Shown: one piece after another, positions 39,835 to 48,842 of the stretch
Layout: each line of letters begins with the position of its first letter
Position numbering within the stretch: the stretch's first letter is position 1
From: Kushneria indalinina DSM 14324
GTDB lineage: Bacteria > Pseudomonadota > Gammaproteobacteria > Pseudomonadales > Halomonadaceae
Assembly (NCBI RefSeq): GCF_003385845.1
Contig: NZ_QRDJ01000006.1
Coordinates: forward strand, 372,001 to 436,000
Reading direction: 5' to 3'
DNA: 64,000 nt
The notes under the pieces: model-generated
The model's input: the letters and a program-made list of their open reading frames with translations, nothing else
The model's database searches: none
What the model was told of the DNA's origin: nothing
Made by a program: the position numbers and the translations under genes

Positions 39835-40527
39835 TTGATCGGACAGTTGCTGCGATGGTGTGTCAGAATTTTTTTGGGGGCCATCGTGCTTTCGATACTG
39901 CTGGTCATCCTGTTTCGTTTCGTGCCGCTGCCCGGTTCAATGGTCATGCTGGAGCGCAAGGTCGTCGCCATCATGGATCGTGAGCCCATGGCGCTTCAGT
40001 ATCACTGGACGCCATGGCGCTCGCTGTCTGACCAGGCAAAACTGGCCGTCATTGCCGCCGAGGATCAGAAATTTCCCTATCACTACGGGTTTGATCTTGA
40101 TCAGGTATATGCTGCCATCCAGGCCTGGAAGCAGGGCAAAAGCCTGCGCGGGGCCAGCACCATCAGCCAGCAGACGGCCAAGAATGTCTTTTTATGGTCG
40201 GATCGCAGCTGGCTTCGCAAGGGTCTTGAAGTCTGGTTTACGCTTTTGATCGAACTGATATGGCCCAAGGAGCGCATTCTGGAGGTCTATCTCAACGTTG
40301 TGGAGTGGGATCGAGGGGTGTTTGGACTGGAAGCGGCCGCCCAGCACTATTACGGCATCGGCGCCAGCCAGGTCACGGCAGACCAGGCCGCCCTGCTGGC
40401 CGCCATTTTGCCCAATCCTCGCGGCTGGAGCCCGACCGCGCCCAGCGCCCGCGTGGCACAGCGCAGTGCCTGGGTGAGACAGCAAATGAGACAGCTGGGC
40501 GGCACACGCTTTTTACAGCGTCTATAG
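39835..40527 (+). CDS. mtgA: monofunctional biosynthetic peptidoglycan transglycosylase MtgA
   Basis: A 230-residue inner-membrane glycosyltransferase (GT51) that polymerises lipid II. One N-terminal membrane helix is followed by the catalytic segment AAEDQKFPYHYGFD (nucleophile Glu), then GASTISQQTAKN and KERILEVYLNVVEWD. Length is normal. The start is TTG, preceded by GAGGGGACG; no ATG in a sensible position exists. It is probably monocistronic. Confidence 0.93.
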   Translation: MIGQLLRWCVRIFLGAIVLSILLVILFRFVPLPGSMVMLERKVVAIMDREPMALQYHWTPWRSLSDQAKLAVIAAEDQKFPYHYGFDLDQVYAAIQAWKQGKSLRGASTISQQTAKNVFLWSDRSWLRKGLEVWFTLLIELIWPKERILEVYLNVVEWDRGVFGLEAAAQHYYGIGASQVTADQAALLAAILPNPRGWSPTAPSARVAQRSAWVRQQMRQLGGTRFLQRL

Positions 40528-40678
40528 TGGGTTGGGCCGCGGATGTGACGGGGCAGGCAATAAAGCCTTTAAAATTAATTACATGCAGTAACAAAGTCAG
40601 TTGAACTTAATTTGTCTTGCGGCGTCATAATGACAGTACGCATGCATTGAAAAGCAAAGGTAAGTCAGGAGGATGTTC

Positions 40679-41062
40679 ATGAAACGTTTTGCCGCAGTTG
40701 TTTCCGCATCGCTGGTCGCGACCGGCCTCGCTGCCACGCCAGCACTTGCCGCTCAAGAGCAGCCGGCTCAGGGTGCCCAGGGCCAGCAGCAGTCACAGAA
40801 TTTCAGCGATGACCAGCTGCAGAACTTTGCCTCTGCTTCTCAGGAAATTGCAGGCATCTCTCAGGATTACACCCAGCAGCTGCAGGGTGCTGACGATGCC
40901 GATGCTCAGCAGAGCATCCGCGAAGAGGCCAATCAGAAAATGGTTCAGGCTGTCCAAGACAACGATCTGGAAGTCGAGCAGTTCAACCAGATTGGTCAGG
41001 CCGTCCAGAACGATCCTCAGATGATGCAAAAGGTTCAGCAGATGGCGCAGCAACAGCAGTAA
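40679..41062 (+). CDS. DUF4168 domain-containing secreted protein
   Basis: A 127-residue exported protein. A signal peptide ends near residue 25 (PALA/A), followed by a Gln-rich linker and a helical DUF4168 domain (FSDDQLQNFASASQEI, QSIREEANQKMVQAVQ). Gln is strikingly enriched at both ends. The domain has no known function; periplasmic or envelope localisation is expected. The start is the second ATG, six bases after AGGAGG. Confidence 0.88.
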   Translation: MKRFAAVVSASLVATGLAATPALAAQEQPAQGAQGQQQSQNFSDDQLQNFASASQEIAGISQDYTQQLQGADDADAQQSIREEANQKMVQAVQDNDLEVEQFNQIGQAVQNDPQMMQKVQQMAQQQQ

Positions 41063-41083
41063 GCCTCTCGCCGAACCATGAAG

Positions 41084-41110
41084 GCCGCTTCCCCGGAAGC
41101 GGCTTTTTTT
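41084..41110 (+). terminator. Rho-independent terminator after the DUF4168 gene
   Basis: GCCGCTTCC pairs with GGAAGCGGC over a two-base loop and is followed by seven T. Confidence 0.9.
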
Positions 41111-41234
41111 ATGCCTGACAATGCGTTTTTACATTCATGGTTAGAGCAAACTTTAATTATCTACTAAAGTCTCACCCCTGGTAACTTAAGACCAGCAAAA
41201 GGCTGGTGACATTCAGGGATGAAGACGGACGTAT

Positions 41235-42722
41235 ATGACGGATCAAAAGGCCTCCAGCGGTATAGGCTACATACTTTCCATCTGCCTTGTGGCAGCACTG
41301 GGTGGCATCCTTTTCGGCTATGACACGGCCGTGATTTCAGGTGCCATCGATTCCATTACTACCTATTTTGATCTATCGCCCACCATGAAGGGCTGGGCAG
41401 TATCGAGCGTTGTCATCGGCAGCATTGTTGGTGCGCTGGGGGCCGGGTATCTGGCCAACATCCTGGGGCGTCGCATGACCATGATGACGGCGGCGGTACT
41501 GTTTCTGATTTCGGCGCTTGGGTCGGCACTGGCGCCGACCTTCTGGTTTTACATCATCCTGCGATTGGTTGGCGGTGTGGCCGTGGGTATCGCCAGTGTG
41601 GTGTCGCCCATGTACATGGGCGAGCTGGCACCGCAACACTGGCGTGGCCGTACGCTGAGCATGTTTCAGCAATCGCTTGTGGTCGGACAGACGATCGTTT
41701 TTTTCGTGAACTACTTTATCGCTCGCGATGTGGCCCAGTCCTGGCTTGATAACTACGGCTGGCGCTGGATGCTGGGTTCCGAGGCCATTCCGGCCATCCT
41801 TTTTGGGGCGCTGCTTTTCCTGGTTCCCGAGTCGCCGCGCTGGTGCATCATGCACGGTCAGCCAGACCGTGCTCGAAAGATCCTGGCAAAGTTCACGGCC
41901 AAAAAGGATATCGACCCGATGGTCGAGGAAGTGCGCAACTCCCTCGATGAGGGCAAATCCTCCGGTCGTCGCGCCATGAATCGCCAGCTTCGCCAGGAAA
42001 AGCGCAGCTCGCGCAGTGCACTCAGAAAGCCGGTCATGATGGGCATTGCGCTGGTCGGCATATTTCTATCCGCCGCGCAGCAGCTCTCCGGCATCAATGT
42101 GGTGATGTATTACGCTCCGACCGTGCTCTCGGGGGTGACCGACAGCACTGGCAGCGCGCTGTTGCAAACGGGCTATATCGGATTGATCTTCATAGTGGGC
42201 AATCTGGCGGGCATGTATCTGATCGACCGCGTCGGACGCGTCCAGCTTCTGACCATCGGTTCACTGGCCTGTATTGTAAGCATGGCCGTGTTGGGGACCG
42301 TGTTCTGGTTCGACGTACAGGGTTACACTGCCATGATCGCCATCATGGTGTACGTCACGGGCTATGCCATCTCCTGGGGGTGCTGCAGCTGGGCGCTGCT
42401 GTCGGAAATCTTCCCCAACGCCATTCGTGAATCCGGCATGGCGCTTGCCATGGGGGCTCAGTGGACCGCCGGCTTTATCGTCGCGCAGACCTTCCCGATG
42501 ATGCGCGGCAGCGAGTGGCTCAACGACGTGTTCAACGGTGCCTTCCCGTTCTGGCTCTTTGGCGTCATTACGCTTGGCAGCCTGTTCATCGTCTGGCGCT
42601 TTGTACCGGAGACGAAGGGCGTGCCGCTGGAGTCCATGGAAACCCTCATGGGCGAAAAATTCCGTCAGGGACGGGTCAGGAACTTTTCGCAGTATCGCGA
42701 AGAGCAGGCACAAACGACCTGA
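41235..42722 (+). CDS. MFS sugar porter (XylE/GalP-like)
   Basis: A 495-residue proton-coupled sugar transporter with twelve hydrophobic segments. Sugar porter motifs are present: GGILFGYDTAVISGAI, the RR motif in LGRRMTM, PESPRW after helix 6, QQLSGINVVMYY in helix 7 and PETKGVPLE near the end. The sugar (xylose, galactose, glucose or other) cannot be told from sequence. No sugar catabolic gene is adjacent. Confidence 0.92.
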   Translation: MTDQKASSGIGYILSICLVAALGGILFGYDTAVISGAIDSITTYFDLSPTMKGWAVSSVVIGSIVGALGAGYLANILGRRMTMMTAAVLFLISALGSALAPTFWFYIILRLVGGVAVGIASVVSPMYMGELAPQHWRGRTLSMFQQSLVVGQTIVFFVNYFIARDVAQSWLDNYGWRWMLGSEAIPAILFGALLFLVPESPRWCIMHGQPDRARKILAKFTAKKDIDPMVEEVRNSLDEGKSSGRRAMNRQLRQEKRSSRSALRKPVMMGIALVGIFLSAAQQLSGINVVMYYAPTVLSGVTDSTGSALLQTGYIGLIFIVGNLAGMYLIDRVGRVQLLTIGSLACIVSMAVLGTVFWFDVQGYTAMIAIMVYVTGYAISWGCCSWALLSEIFPNAIRESGMALAMGAQWTAGFIVAQTFPMMRGSEWLNDVFNGAFPFWLFGVITLGSLFIVWRFVPETKGVPLESMETLMGEKFRQGRVRNFSQYREEQAQTT

Positions 42723-42743
42723 TCGACAACAATGAGAAAAACA

Positions 42744-42773
42744 AAAAAGGCCCCACCGGAGTGGGGCCTTTTT
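42744..42773. terminator. bidirectional terminator between the sugar porter and AEC genes
   Basis: AGGCCCCAC pairs with GTGGGGCCT around a four-base loop, with A-run on the left and T-run on the right, serving both convergent genes. Confidence 0.9.
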
Positions 42774-42800
42774 CGTGTTGAAAAGGCGTTGTTCAGGGCG

Positions 42801-43676
42801 CTAGATGACCCACATCAGCATCAGTGGCAAATAGATAAAGGAGGTTAGCGTCGAACACATGACCAGACTGGCCACGAACTCGGGGGAGCGACCGGCCTTT
42901 TGGGCAAAGAGATAGTTATAGACAGCAATCGGCATGCACATCATGACCATCAAAATGCCGCGCGTTTCTTCATTGAGTCCCAGCAAAAGCCCCACGCCCT
43001 GAGCGATCAGCCCGGCAACGACCACCCGGCCGAGGGCGAAGGCCAGACCGGCCGACAGGTTACGAGCGCGGATGCTGGCCAGCGCCACCCCGAGCGTGAT
43101 CAGCATGATGGGAATGGTCATGCCTGCCAGAAGCTCGATGCTGTTGGCCATCCATGCCGGCAGCGTGATCTGCCAGGCCATCAGCACGATGGCAATGATG
43201 CTGGCATGGATGGTGGGGTTGGTCAGCATGCTTTTGACCGGGCGCGAGCTGCTGGTAATGCTGCCCACCACGAACTGGGCGATGGAAACAATGACAAACA
43301 CGGCAATGGCCAGCGAGAACCCCTGACCTTCGCCAAAGGCATACATTGCCAGCGGCAGTCCCATATTACCGGTATTGGGAAACAGCACCGGCGGCAGAAT
43401 AACCTTCCAGTGAATGCGAGAGACACGTGAGACGATAACCCCGACCAGCAGCAGGATAAGCAGACACAGCAGCGTGGCGCCGGCCATGCGCGAAAACGCT
43501 GAGAGCTCGACATGGGTGTCCGACAGGGCGTTGATGATCAGGCACGGGGTGCCCACGTTGAAAACCAGCTTGGTGACAAAGCCTGTCGGGTAGGGCTGGC
43601 GAAAACGCACCCAGAAATAGCCGACACCGGCACCGATCATGATGGGCATCATGACCGCCAGAAGTTGAGCAAACAT
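42801..43676 (-). CDS. AEC family transporter
   Basis: A 291-residue membrane protein of the auxin efflux carrier family with ten hydrophobic segments. The typical cores are PTIHASIIAI followed by ASIRARNLSAG-like and the PIAVYNYLFAQKAG segment. Bacterial members move malate, malonate or other carboxylates; substrate unknown here. Monocistronic and convergent with the sugar porter. Confidence 0.88.
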   Translation of the reverse strand: MFAQLLAVMMPIMIGAGVGYFWVRFRQPYPTGFVTKLVFNVGTPCLIINALSDTHVELSAFSRMAGATLLCLLILLLVGVIVSRVSRIHWKVILPPVLFPNTGNMGLPLAMYAFGEGQGFSLAIAVFVIVSIAQFVVGSITSSSRPVKSMLTNPTIHASIIAIVLMAWQITLPAWMANSIELLAGMTIPIMLITLGVALASIRARNLSAGLAFALGRVVVAGLIAQGVGLLLGLNEETRGILMVMMCMPIAVYNYLFAQKAGRSPEFVASLVMCSTLTSFIYLPLMLMWVI

Positions 43677-43772
43677 GAGAAACCTTGAGGGCAGGGAGGT
43701 CGTTAGACGATAGTCTATATATTCTCCCGGGATTCTACCGTTGCTTGCAAGTCATCCCGAGTATGAAAAGGT

Positions 43773-44660
43773 CTAGTGTCGGGGTTTTGCGGGCAACGCA
43801 ATGGTTCGGCCCCGGCGGGTGGCGAGTCGACTGTCCTGGCCGAGTTGCTGGGCGCCGTGGCGGGCGTGACTGATCAGTCCGGTAATCAGAACACGCTCGG
43901 GCATGTGACGCCAGAAGCGAGACGGCATGCTGCGTACCATCGTTTTTTCATTGAGTCGGGCGGGGTTGAAGGTGCTGGCATAGTAGGCAAGCCAGAGATC
44001 TTCGGCATCCTCTGCCATCTCTGTCAGCGGCTGGTAATTCTGCAGGGTAAAGGCGCCGGATTCGGGGCGCTCGATATGCCACTGCCGGCCATCGCAGACG
44101 ATGGCGCCCTCGGGCGTCATGATCAGCCAGCTGTGCTGCCCCATCCGATCGATGAAGTGCCGGGCGGCGGCCTCCAGCACATCGTGGCGGGGCTCAAACC
44201 AGGCAATGAACTCGGGGGCGTGCTGCTCTCCGGCCCTGGCAGGCTGTGGGTGAAAGCGCAGAAAGGCGTGAATGTGATGCACTTCATGATTGACCGCCTT
44301 GACGCGCTGCTCGATCACGGCGCCGTCGCGGTCACCGGCCAGCAGTGCCTCGCCTTCTCCCAGCGCCAGTCGCCAGACCACTCGATAAAGCAGTGCCCAG
44401 CGACACTCCTGATGATGCGACGGCCAATAATGGGACGCACACTCAAGCCGGCGCAGCTCCTGTTTCGACAGCTTCAACGCCAGCGGGGTCTCGCTCGGCG
44501 GCGGTAGATCAGTCTCGCTACTGGCAAACAGATCACCTGCCGATGCCTCGCTTTGCCAGAGCACTTCTCCGGGAGAAACGCGTGCCGAGAGCAATCGGCG
44601 CGCATGGTCGCGCCAGCAGGCAAAATCCGCTTGTGTCATGTGGAGGGTGTACATCGACAT
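43773..44660 (-). CDS. TIGR03915 family putative DNA repair protein (DUF4130)
   Basis: A 295-residue protein matching in length and pattern the family that always accompanies the radical SAM gene upstream of it. Recognisable segments are VNHEVHHIHAFLRFHP, EFIAWFEPRHDVLEAAARHF and MPSRFWRHMPE. The biochemistry is unknown; the pair is thought to repair or modify DNA. It starts 17 bp after the radical SAM stop codon, so both are under the LexA box. Confidence 0.9.
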   Translation of the reverse strand: MSMYTLHMTQADFACWRDHARRLLSARVSPGEVLWQSEASAGDLFASSETDLPPPSETPLALKLSKQELRRLECASHYWPSHHQECRWALLYRVVWRLALGEGEALLAGDRDGAVIEQRVKAVNHEVHHIHAFLRFHPQPARAGEQHAPEFIAWFEPRHDVLEAAARHFIDRMGQHSWLIMTPEGAIVCDGRQWHIERPESGAFTLQNYQPLTEMAEDAEDLWLAYYASTFNPARLNEKTMVRSMPSRFWRHMPERVLITGLISHARHGAQQLGQDSRLATRRGRTIALPAKPRH

Positions 44661-44676
44661 TATGGCTCCCTTGAGG

Positions 44677-45891
44677 CTAGAGCAGCGCCATCTGCGCCGG
44701 GGCAGACGTCTGCATCTGAGCCAGCAGCGCCTGGCGTTCGAGACCGGCCTGACGCGGGCGGTAATCCTGCGTGGTGATAAAGGGCGCCAGCTTTTTCATG
44801 GAGCAGCCCAGCCGGGTCAGGTCGGCATAGCGAATGCGGCGTTCACGACGCAGGGTCTCGATGCGCCGTGCACTGGTGATCCCGATACCCGGTACCCTGG
44901 CGATCATGTACATGTCGGCGCGATCCAGATCGATGGGAAAGAGCTCACGGTGGTTGAGCGCCCAGGCAAGCTTGGGGTCAATGTCCAGCGACAGGTTGCC
45001 GGGGCCGGTCAAAAGCTCGTCGGCGTGAAAGCCATAGCCCCGGATCAGAAAGTCGGCCTGATAAAGGCGATGCTCACGCAGCAGCGGCGGGGCGATCAGC
45101 GGTACCGATGACGGGCTTTCGGGAATGGGCGAGAAGGCCGAGTAGTAGACCCGCTTGAGACGATAATCGCTGTACAGCGACTGGACGTTGCCCAGGATGG
45201 TGTGATCGTCGGTGTCATCAGCTCCCACGATCATCTGGGTGCTTTGTCCGCCGGGCGAGAAGCGCGGCGCTTTAGGTTCGGCGGTCGCCTCGTCCAGGCC
45301 GTCACGAATGGTCGACATGGCGTGGCGAATGGTGGTGTCGCTCTTTTCGGGCGCCAGCCGGTTCAGGCTCTGACTTGTGGGCAGCTCGACGTTGACGCTG
45401 AGTCGGTCGGCATGCAGTCCGGCCTGACGGATCAGATCCGGCGACGCGTCGGGAATGGTCTTGAGATGGATATAGCCACGAAAATGATGCTCGACGCGCA
45501 GCGTCCGGGCCACCCGGACCAGCGCCTCCATGGTGTAGTCGTTGGAGCGGATGATGCCAGAGCTTAAAAAAAGTCCGCTGATCAGATTGCGACGATAGAA
45601 ATCGAGCGTCAGCCGCACGATTTCATCCACGCTGAAACGCGCTCTGGGCACGTTGCTTGAGCGTCGGTTGATGCAATACTGACAGTCATACAGACAGAAG
45701 TTGGTCATCAGTATCTTGAGCAGCGCCACGCAGCGGCCATCCGGCGTAAAGCTGTGGCAGATACCGTTGCCGTTGGTCGCCCCCAGTCCTTTCTGGCCCT
45801 TTGACGAGCGTTTGGGCGCGCCGCTGCTGGCGCACGAGGCATCATATTTGGCGGCGTCAGCCAGAACGATCAGCTTGTCGGTGAGCTGCAT
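44677..45891 (-). CDS. putative DNA modification/repair radical SAM protein (TIGR03916)
   Basis: A 404-residue radical SAM enzyme. The cluster motif CxxxCxxC is CLYDCQYC, and a C-terminal helix-hairpin-helix (RVPGIGITSARRIETL) suggests DNA binding. The family is predicted to act on DNA lesions and is paired with the TIGR03915 gene behind it. The start was set at MQLTDKL; an upstream open stretch crosses the LexA box. A perfect LexA box sits 14 bp before the start, giving damage-inducible expression. Confidence 0.93.
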   Translation of the reverse strand: MQLTDKLIVLADAAKYDASCASSGAPKRSSKGQKGLGATNGNGICHSFTPDGRCVALLKILMTNFCLYDCQYCINRRSSNVPRARFSVDEIVRLTLDFYRRNLISGLFLSSGIIRSNDYTMEALVRVARTLRVEHHFRGYIHLKTIPDASPDLIRQAGLHADRLSVNVELPTSQSLNRLAPEKSDTTIRHAMSTIRDGLDEATAEPKAPRFSPGGQSTQMIVGADDTDDHTILGNVQSLYSDYRLKRVYYSAFSPIPESPSSVPLIAPPLLREHRLYQADFLIRGYGFHADELLTGPGNLSLDIDPKLAWALNHRELFPIDLDRADMYMIARVPGIGITSARRIETLRRERRIRYADLTRLGCSMKKLAPFITTQDYRPRQAGLERQALLAQMQTSAPAQMALL

Positions 45892-45904
45892 GGGCGCTCC
45901 TCTA

Positions 45905-45924
45905 TACTGTATTTGTATACAGTA
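45905..45924. promoter_or_regulatory. LexA (SOS) box upstream of the radical SAM repair operon
   Basis: TACTG-N10-CAGTA with an AT-rich centre, matching the 20-bp E. coli-type consensus in both arms. It lies just upstream of the radical SAM start codon. Confidence 0.9.
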
Positions 45925-45998
45925 ATCGTGATGCGCAACCACAACAACTGAATTGCATTCATCCTTTAGACCGCTTTGCTGAGAAGCGTTTTTTGGGG

Positions 45999-46730
45999 TC
46001 AGTAAAGGGACGGCATGGCTGTGGTGATCACGGCGGTCAGCGCATGATCATTCATGTCGGCAAGATCACCGATCAGGCGTGCTCCCGGCTGCCATGCGTC
46101 GCTGAGCACACGATCCAGTACCAGAATGCACTGGCTCGATGTTGCTGTGGGGTCGATCTCTTCGATAAAGGCGTCGTGGAAATAAAAACGTGTCCCGGTC
46201 AGGGGGTAGAGCGCCTTGAAAAGGCTCTCCTTGAGCGAGAAGGTCAACGTGATTACGCGTGCGCGCTGCTTCGGTGTGAAGGCCTGAATGGCCTGATGCT
46301 CGCGCCGTGTCAGAATCGAGGCGGCGAGATAGTCAGCGCGCTCGGGGGTCAGCCAGCGCTCGGCATCCACCCCCAGCCCCTGATGGTCCGGCGCGGTACT
46401 GACCAGCGCAGCGGCAAGATCGTGAGCATGGGTAATGGAGCCCCGAGCCGGTGTCGGCCAGTCGACCTGGCGGTCGGCAAGGCTTGGGAGGGCATCAACA
46501 TGAATATCAAGTGCGGCCAGGGCGTGCCTGGCGCAAACCCTGCCGGCCAGATATTCGGCACGTCGCTTGGTGATCGCGCGGGTGAGGTTTTCCGGCAGCG
46601 CCATGCCATGGGTGGCGAAGGCGCTGTCATCAAAGCGCTGAACATCGAAGGCAGTCATGCTTAATCGCGCCCCGCGGGCCGGGGAGCTAAAGGGCCAGTA
46701 GAAATGCGGGGGCGCGATGGCATCAGACAT
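45999..46730 (-). CDS. 4'-phosphopantetheinyl transferase superfamily protein (EntD-like)
   Basis: A 243-residue enzyme moving phosphopantetheine from CoA to a carrier-protein serine. Metal and CoA motifs are GVDAERW and FSLKESLFKALYPL, with GSITHAHD upstream. The EntD-like type serves siderophore or polyketide/non-ribosomal synthetases, or primary carriers where AcpS is absent. No such synthetase is in the window. It sits 12 bp after lpxO and is likely cotranscribed. Confidence 0.9.
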   Translation of the reverse strand: MSDAIAPPHFYWPFSSPARGARLSMTAFDVQRFDDSAFATHGMALPENLTRAITKRRAEYLAGRVCARHALAALDIHVDALPSLADRQVDWPTPARGSITHAHDLAAALVSTAPDHQGLGVDAERWLTPERADYLAASILTRREHQAIQAFTPKQRARVITLTFSLKESLFKALYPLTGTRFYFHDAFIEEIDPTATSSQCILVLDRVLSDAWQPGARLIGDLADMNDHALTAVITTAMPSLY

Positions 46731-46742
46731 GAGAAACCGACG

Positions 46743-47639
46743 TTACAGTGACAGCAGGCCGACGATGATACCGCCGAAAATCAGCCATTTGATCACGTAG
46801 TACAGCGTCTTGTTCTTCTTTTTAAGACGCTTGCCGGCTTCACGGACCTTGTAGATGTACTTGAAGGCACGGTTGAGCCCGCCGGTGTGATCGTTTTCAT
46901 CGTTGGGCGAGGCGGCGGCGGCCATGACGTTGCGGCTGAACCAGCGATTGACCGCCGCGGCCCAGCGATACTTCATGGGACGCTCGATGTCACAGAAAAG
47001 GATCAGACGGTTCTGCTCGGTATCGTTCTGGGCATAGTGGATGTAGGTCTCATCAAAGAGCACTGCCTCACCGTCACGCCAGCTGTAGTCAATGCCATCA
47101 ACATTAATGCGGCAGCGATCGTCATTGGGCGTGCGCAGCCCCAGGTGATAGCGGATTGAGCCTGCATAGGGGTCGCGATGCTTCATCAGCTTGCTGCCGG
47201 CAGGCAGCTCGGCAAACATCGCGGCCTTGACGCCGGGGATGCCGGCCAGAATCTCGGTCGTGCGCGGGCAGAGCTGACGGGCTGATTCGTGGCTATCGCC
47301 ATACCACTTGAGATAAAAGCGCTTCCAGCCGCGGCGGAAAAACGAATTAAACCCGGCGTCGTCCTTTTTGGCCGACCCCTTGATGTGATTTTCAAGCGTC
47401 AGGGCTTCGTCGCGAATCTCTTCCCAGTGCGCGGTCAGGGTCGCGACGCCCGGAAAATCCTCGGCACGGTGATAGGGGCGATCCGGAACCTTTGAAAACA
47501 GATACATGAACCCGTTGATGGGCGCCATGAAGCTGGAGTGATCCGACAGCTGGCGGAAGGGCTTGTGACGAACACGGCCACGAAAATGCACATAAAGAAT
47601 GCTGGCCACGATCAGGGCCACAATTGTCCATTTGATCAT
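46743..47639 (-). CDS. lpxO: lipid A 2-hydroxylase LpxO
   Basis: A 298-residue aspartyl/asparaginyl beta-hydroxylase-fold dioxygenase. An N-terminal membrane helix is followed by the iron site: His in MKHRDPYAGSIRYHLGL with Asp, and the distal His in ETYIHYAQND. It hydroxylates the secondary acyl chain of lipid A at the inner membrane using 2-oxoglutarate. The C-terminus ends in another hydrophobic helix. The lipid A modification is expected to alter surface charge and stress tolerance. Confidence 0.92.
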   Translation of the reverse strand: MIKWTIVALIVASILYVHFRGRVRHKPFRQLSDHSSFMAPINGFMYLFSKVPDRPYHRAEDFPGVATLTAHWEEIRDEALTLENHIKGSAKKDDAGFNSFFRRGWKRFYLKWYGDSHESARQLCPRTTEILAGIPGVKAAMFAELPAGSKLMKHRDPYAGSIRYHLGLRTPNDDRCRINVDGIDYSWRDGEAVLFDETYIHYAQNDTEQNRLILFCDIERPMKYRWAAAVNRWFSRNVMAAAASPNDENDHTGGLNRAFKYIYKVREAGKRLKKKNKTLYYVIKWLIFGGIIVGLLSL

Positions 47640-47931
47640 AGCGATCTCTTTTTCGGGATGATCGCCGGTAGGTTCGGCGATGGTATTGGCTTGTCAACTG
47701 GCGGCGCAGTCTCGCATGTCCGCGAAAGGGTGTCATTATGGAAGTCTGACGGCCTCATCGAACAGGGCGATCATGCCTCTGGTGGATTCATCTGTCGATA
47801 TGATTTGCACACTAACGACTTGAAAGCAGCGTCGCAGGGCCTAATGTCAGTATGTGGATATCAAACGTTCACGGTCGGTGGCCGTGAAGCCGTTACCAGG
47901 TGCCTTCGGGCGCCAACTGACAGGAGGTCAC

Positions 47932-48732
47932 ATGATTCCCGATATTGGTCTGGGCACTTATCGACTCAAGGGGCAAGAGGTCATCGACTCGGTGACCACG
48001 GCGCTCAAGCTGGGGTATCGCCATATCGATACCGCACAGGTGTACGGCAACGAAGCCGAAGTCGGGCAGGCCATCGCCGATAGCAATGTCCCGCGTGAAG
48101 AGATCTTTCTGACCACCAAAATCTGGACGGACCGCTTCCACCATGACGACCTGATCAAGAGTCTTGAAGAGAGTCTGGAAAGGCTCGGTACCGATTACGT
48201 GGACCTGGTGCTGCTGCACTGGCCCTCTCCGGATAATGAAGTGCCGATCGCCGAGTCCATCAGTGCACTGGCTGAGGCAAAATCGCGCGGTCTTACCCGT
48301 GATATCGGTGTCTCCAACTTCACCATGTCCCAGATTGACGAGGCGCTCGGTGTTGAAGGTGGTGACCAGCTTGTGACCAATCAGATCGAGGTGCATCCCT
48401 TCCTGGCCAACAAGGCGCTGGTTAATCATTGCAAGGAAAAGGGCCTCAGGGTTACCGGCTATATGCCGCTGGCGGTGGGCAAGGTGATGGAGGATGACAC
48501 ACTCCAGCAGATCGCCGACAGCCACGATGTGACACCTGCCCAGATAGCGCTGGCCTGGGTGGCGGCGCGCGATATCGTGGTGATTCCTTCCTCGACGAAG
48601 CGTGCCCACCAGCAGTCCAATCTGGATGCCATGACGCTGTCACTGAGCAACGATGAGATCGAGCGCATCAACGCGCTTGATCGCGGCGAGCGCATCGCCA
48701 ACCCATCCTTTGCGCCGGCATGGGATGAGTAA
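47932..48732 (+). CDS. aldo/keto reductase (DkgB-like)
   Basis: A 266-residue NADPH-dependent aldo/keto reductase. Active-site residues are visible in DTAQVYGNE (Tyr), HWPSP and IGVSNFT; the cofactor-binding end has IPSSTKRAHQQSN. DkgB-like enzymes reduce 2,5-diketogluconate and methylglyoxal. The start follows a perfect AGGAGG; twenty-six open upstream codons are not used. A strong terminator follows. Confidence 0.92.
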   Translation: MIPDIGLGTYRLKGQEVIDSVTTALKLGYRHIDTAQVYGNEAEVGQAIADSNVPREEIFLTTKIWTDRFHHDDLIKSLEESLERLGTDYVDLVLLHWPSPDNEVPIAESISALAEAKSRGLTRDIGVSNFTMSQIDEALGVEGGDQLVTNQIEVHPFLANKALVNHCKEKGLRVTGYMPLAVGKVMEDDTLQQIADSHDVTPAQIALAWVAARDIVVIPSSTKRAHQQSNLDAMTLSLSNDEIERINALDRGERIANPSFAPAWDE

Positions 48733-48784
48733 TTCTCTCCGCTGGCCTGGCATCAGGACAGTAAAGCACCTGGTGACACGAGAA

Positions 48785-48812
48785 GGGGGGCGCCCGGTGG
48801 GCGCCCCCTTTT
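48785..48812. terminator. bidirectional terminator after the aldo/keto reductase
   Basis: GGGGGCGCCC pairs with GGGCGCCCCC around a three-base loop and is followed by TTTT. It separates the reductase from the convergent tail-spike gene. Confidence 0.9.
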
Positions 48813-48842
48813 GTCGTTAATGGAACAGAAGCGGCAGTGGCC

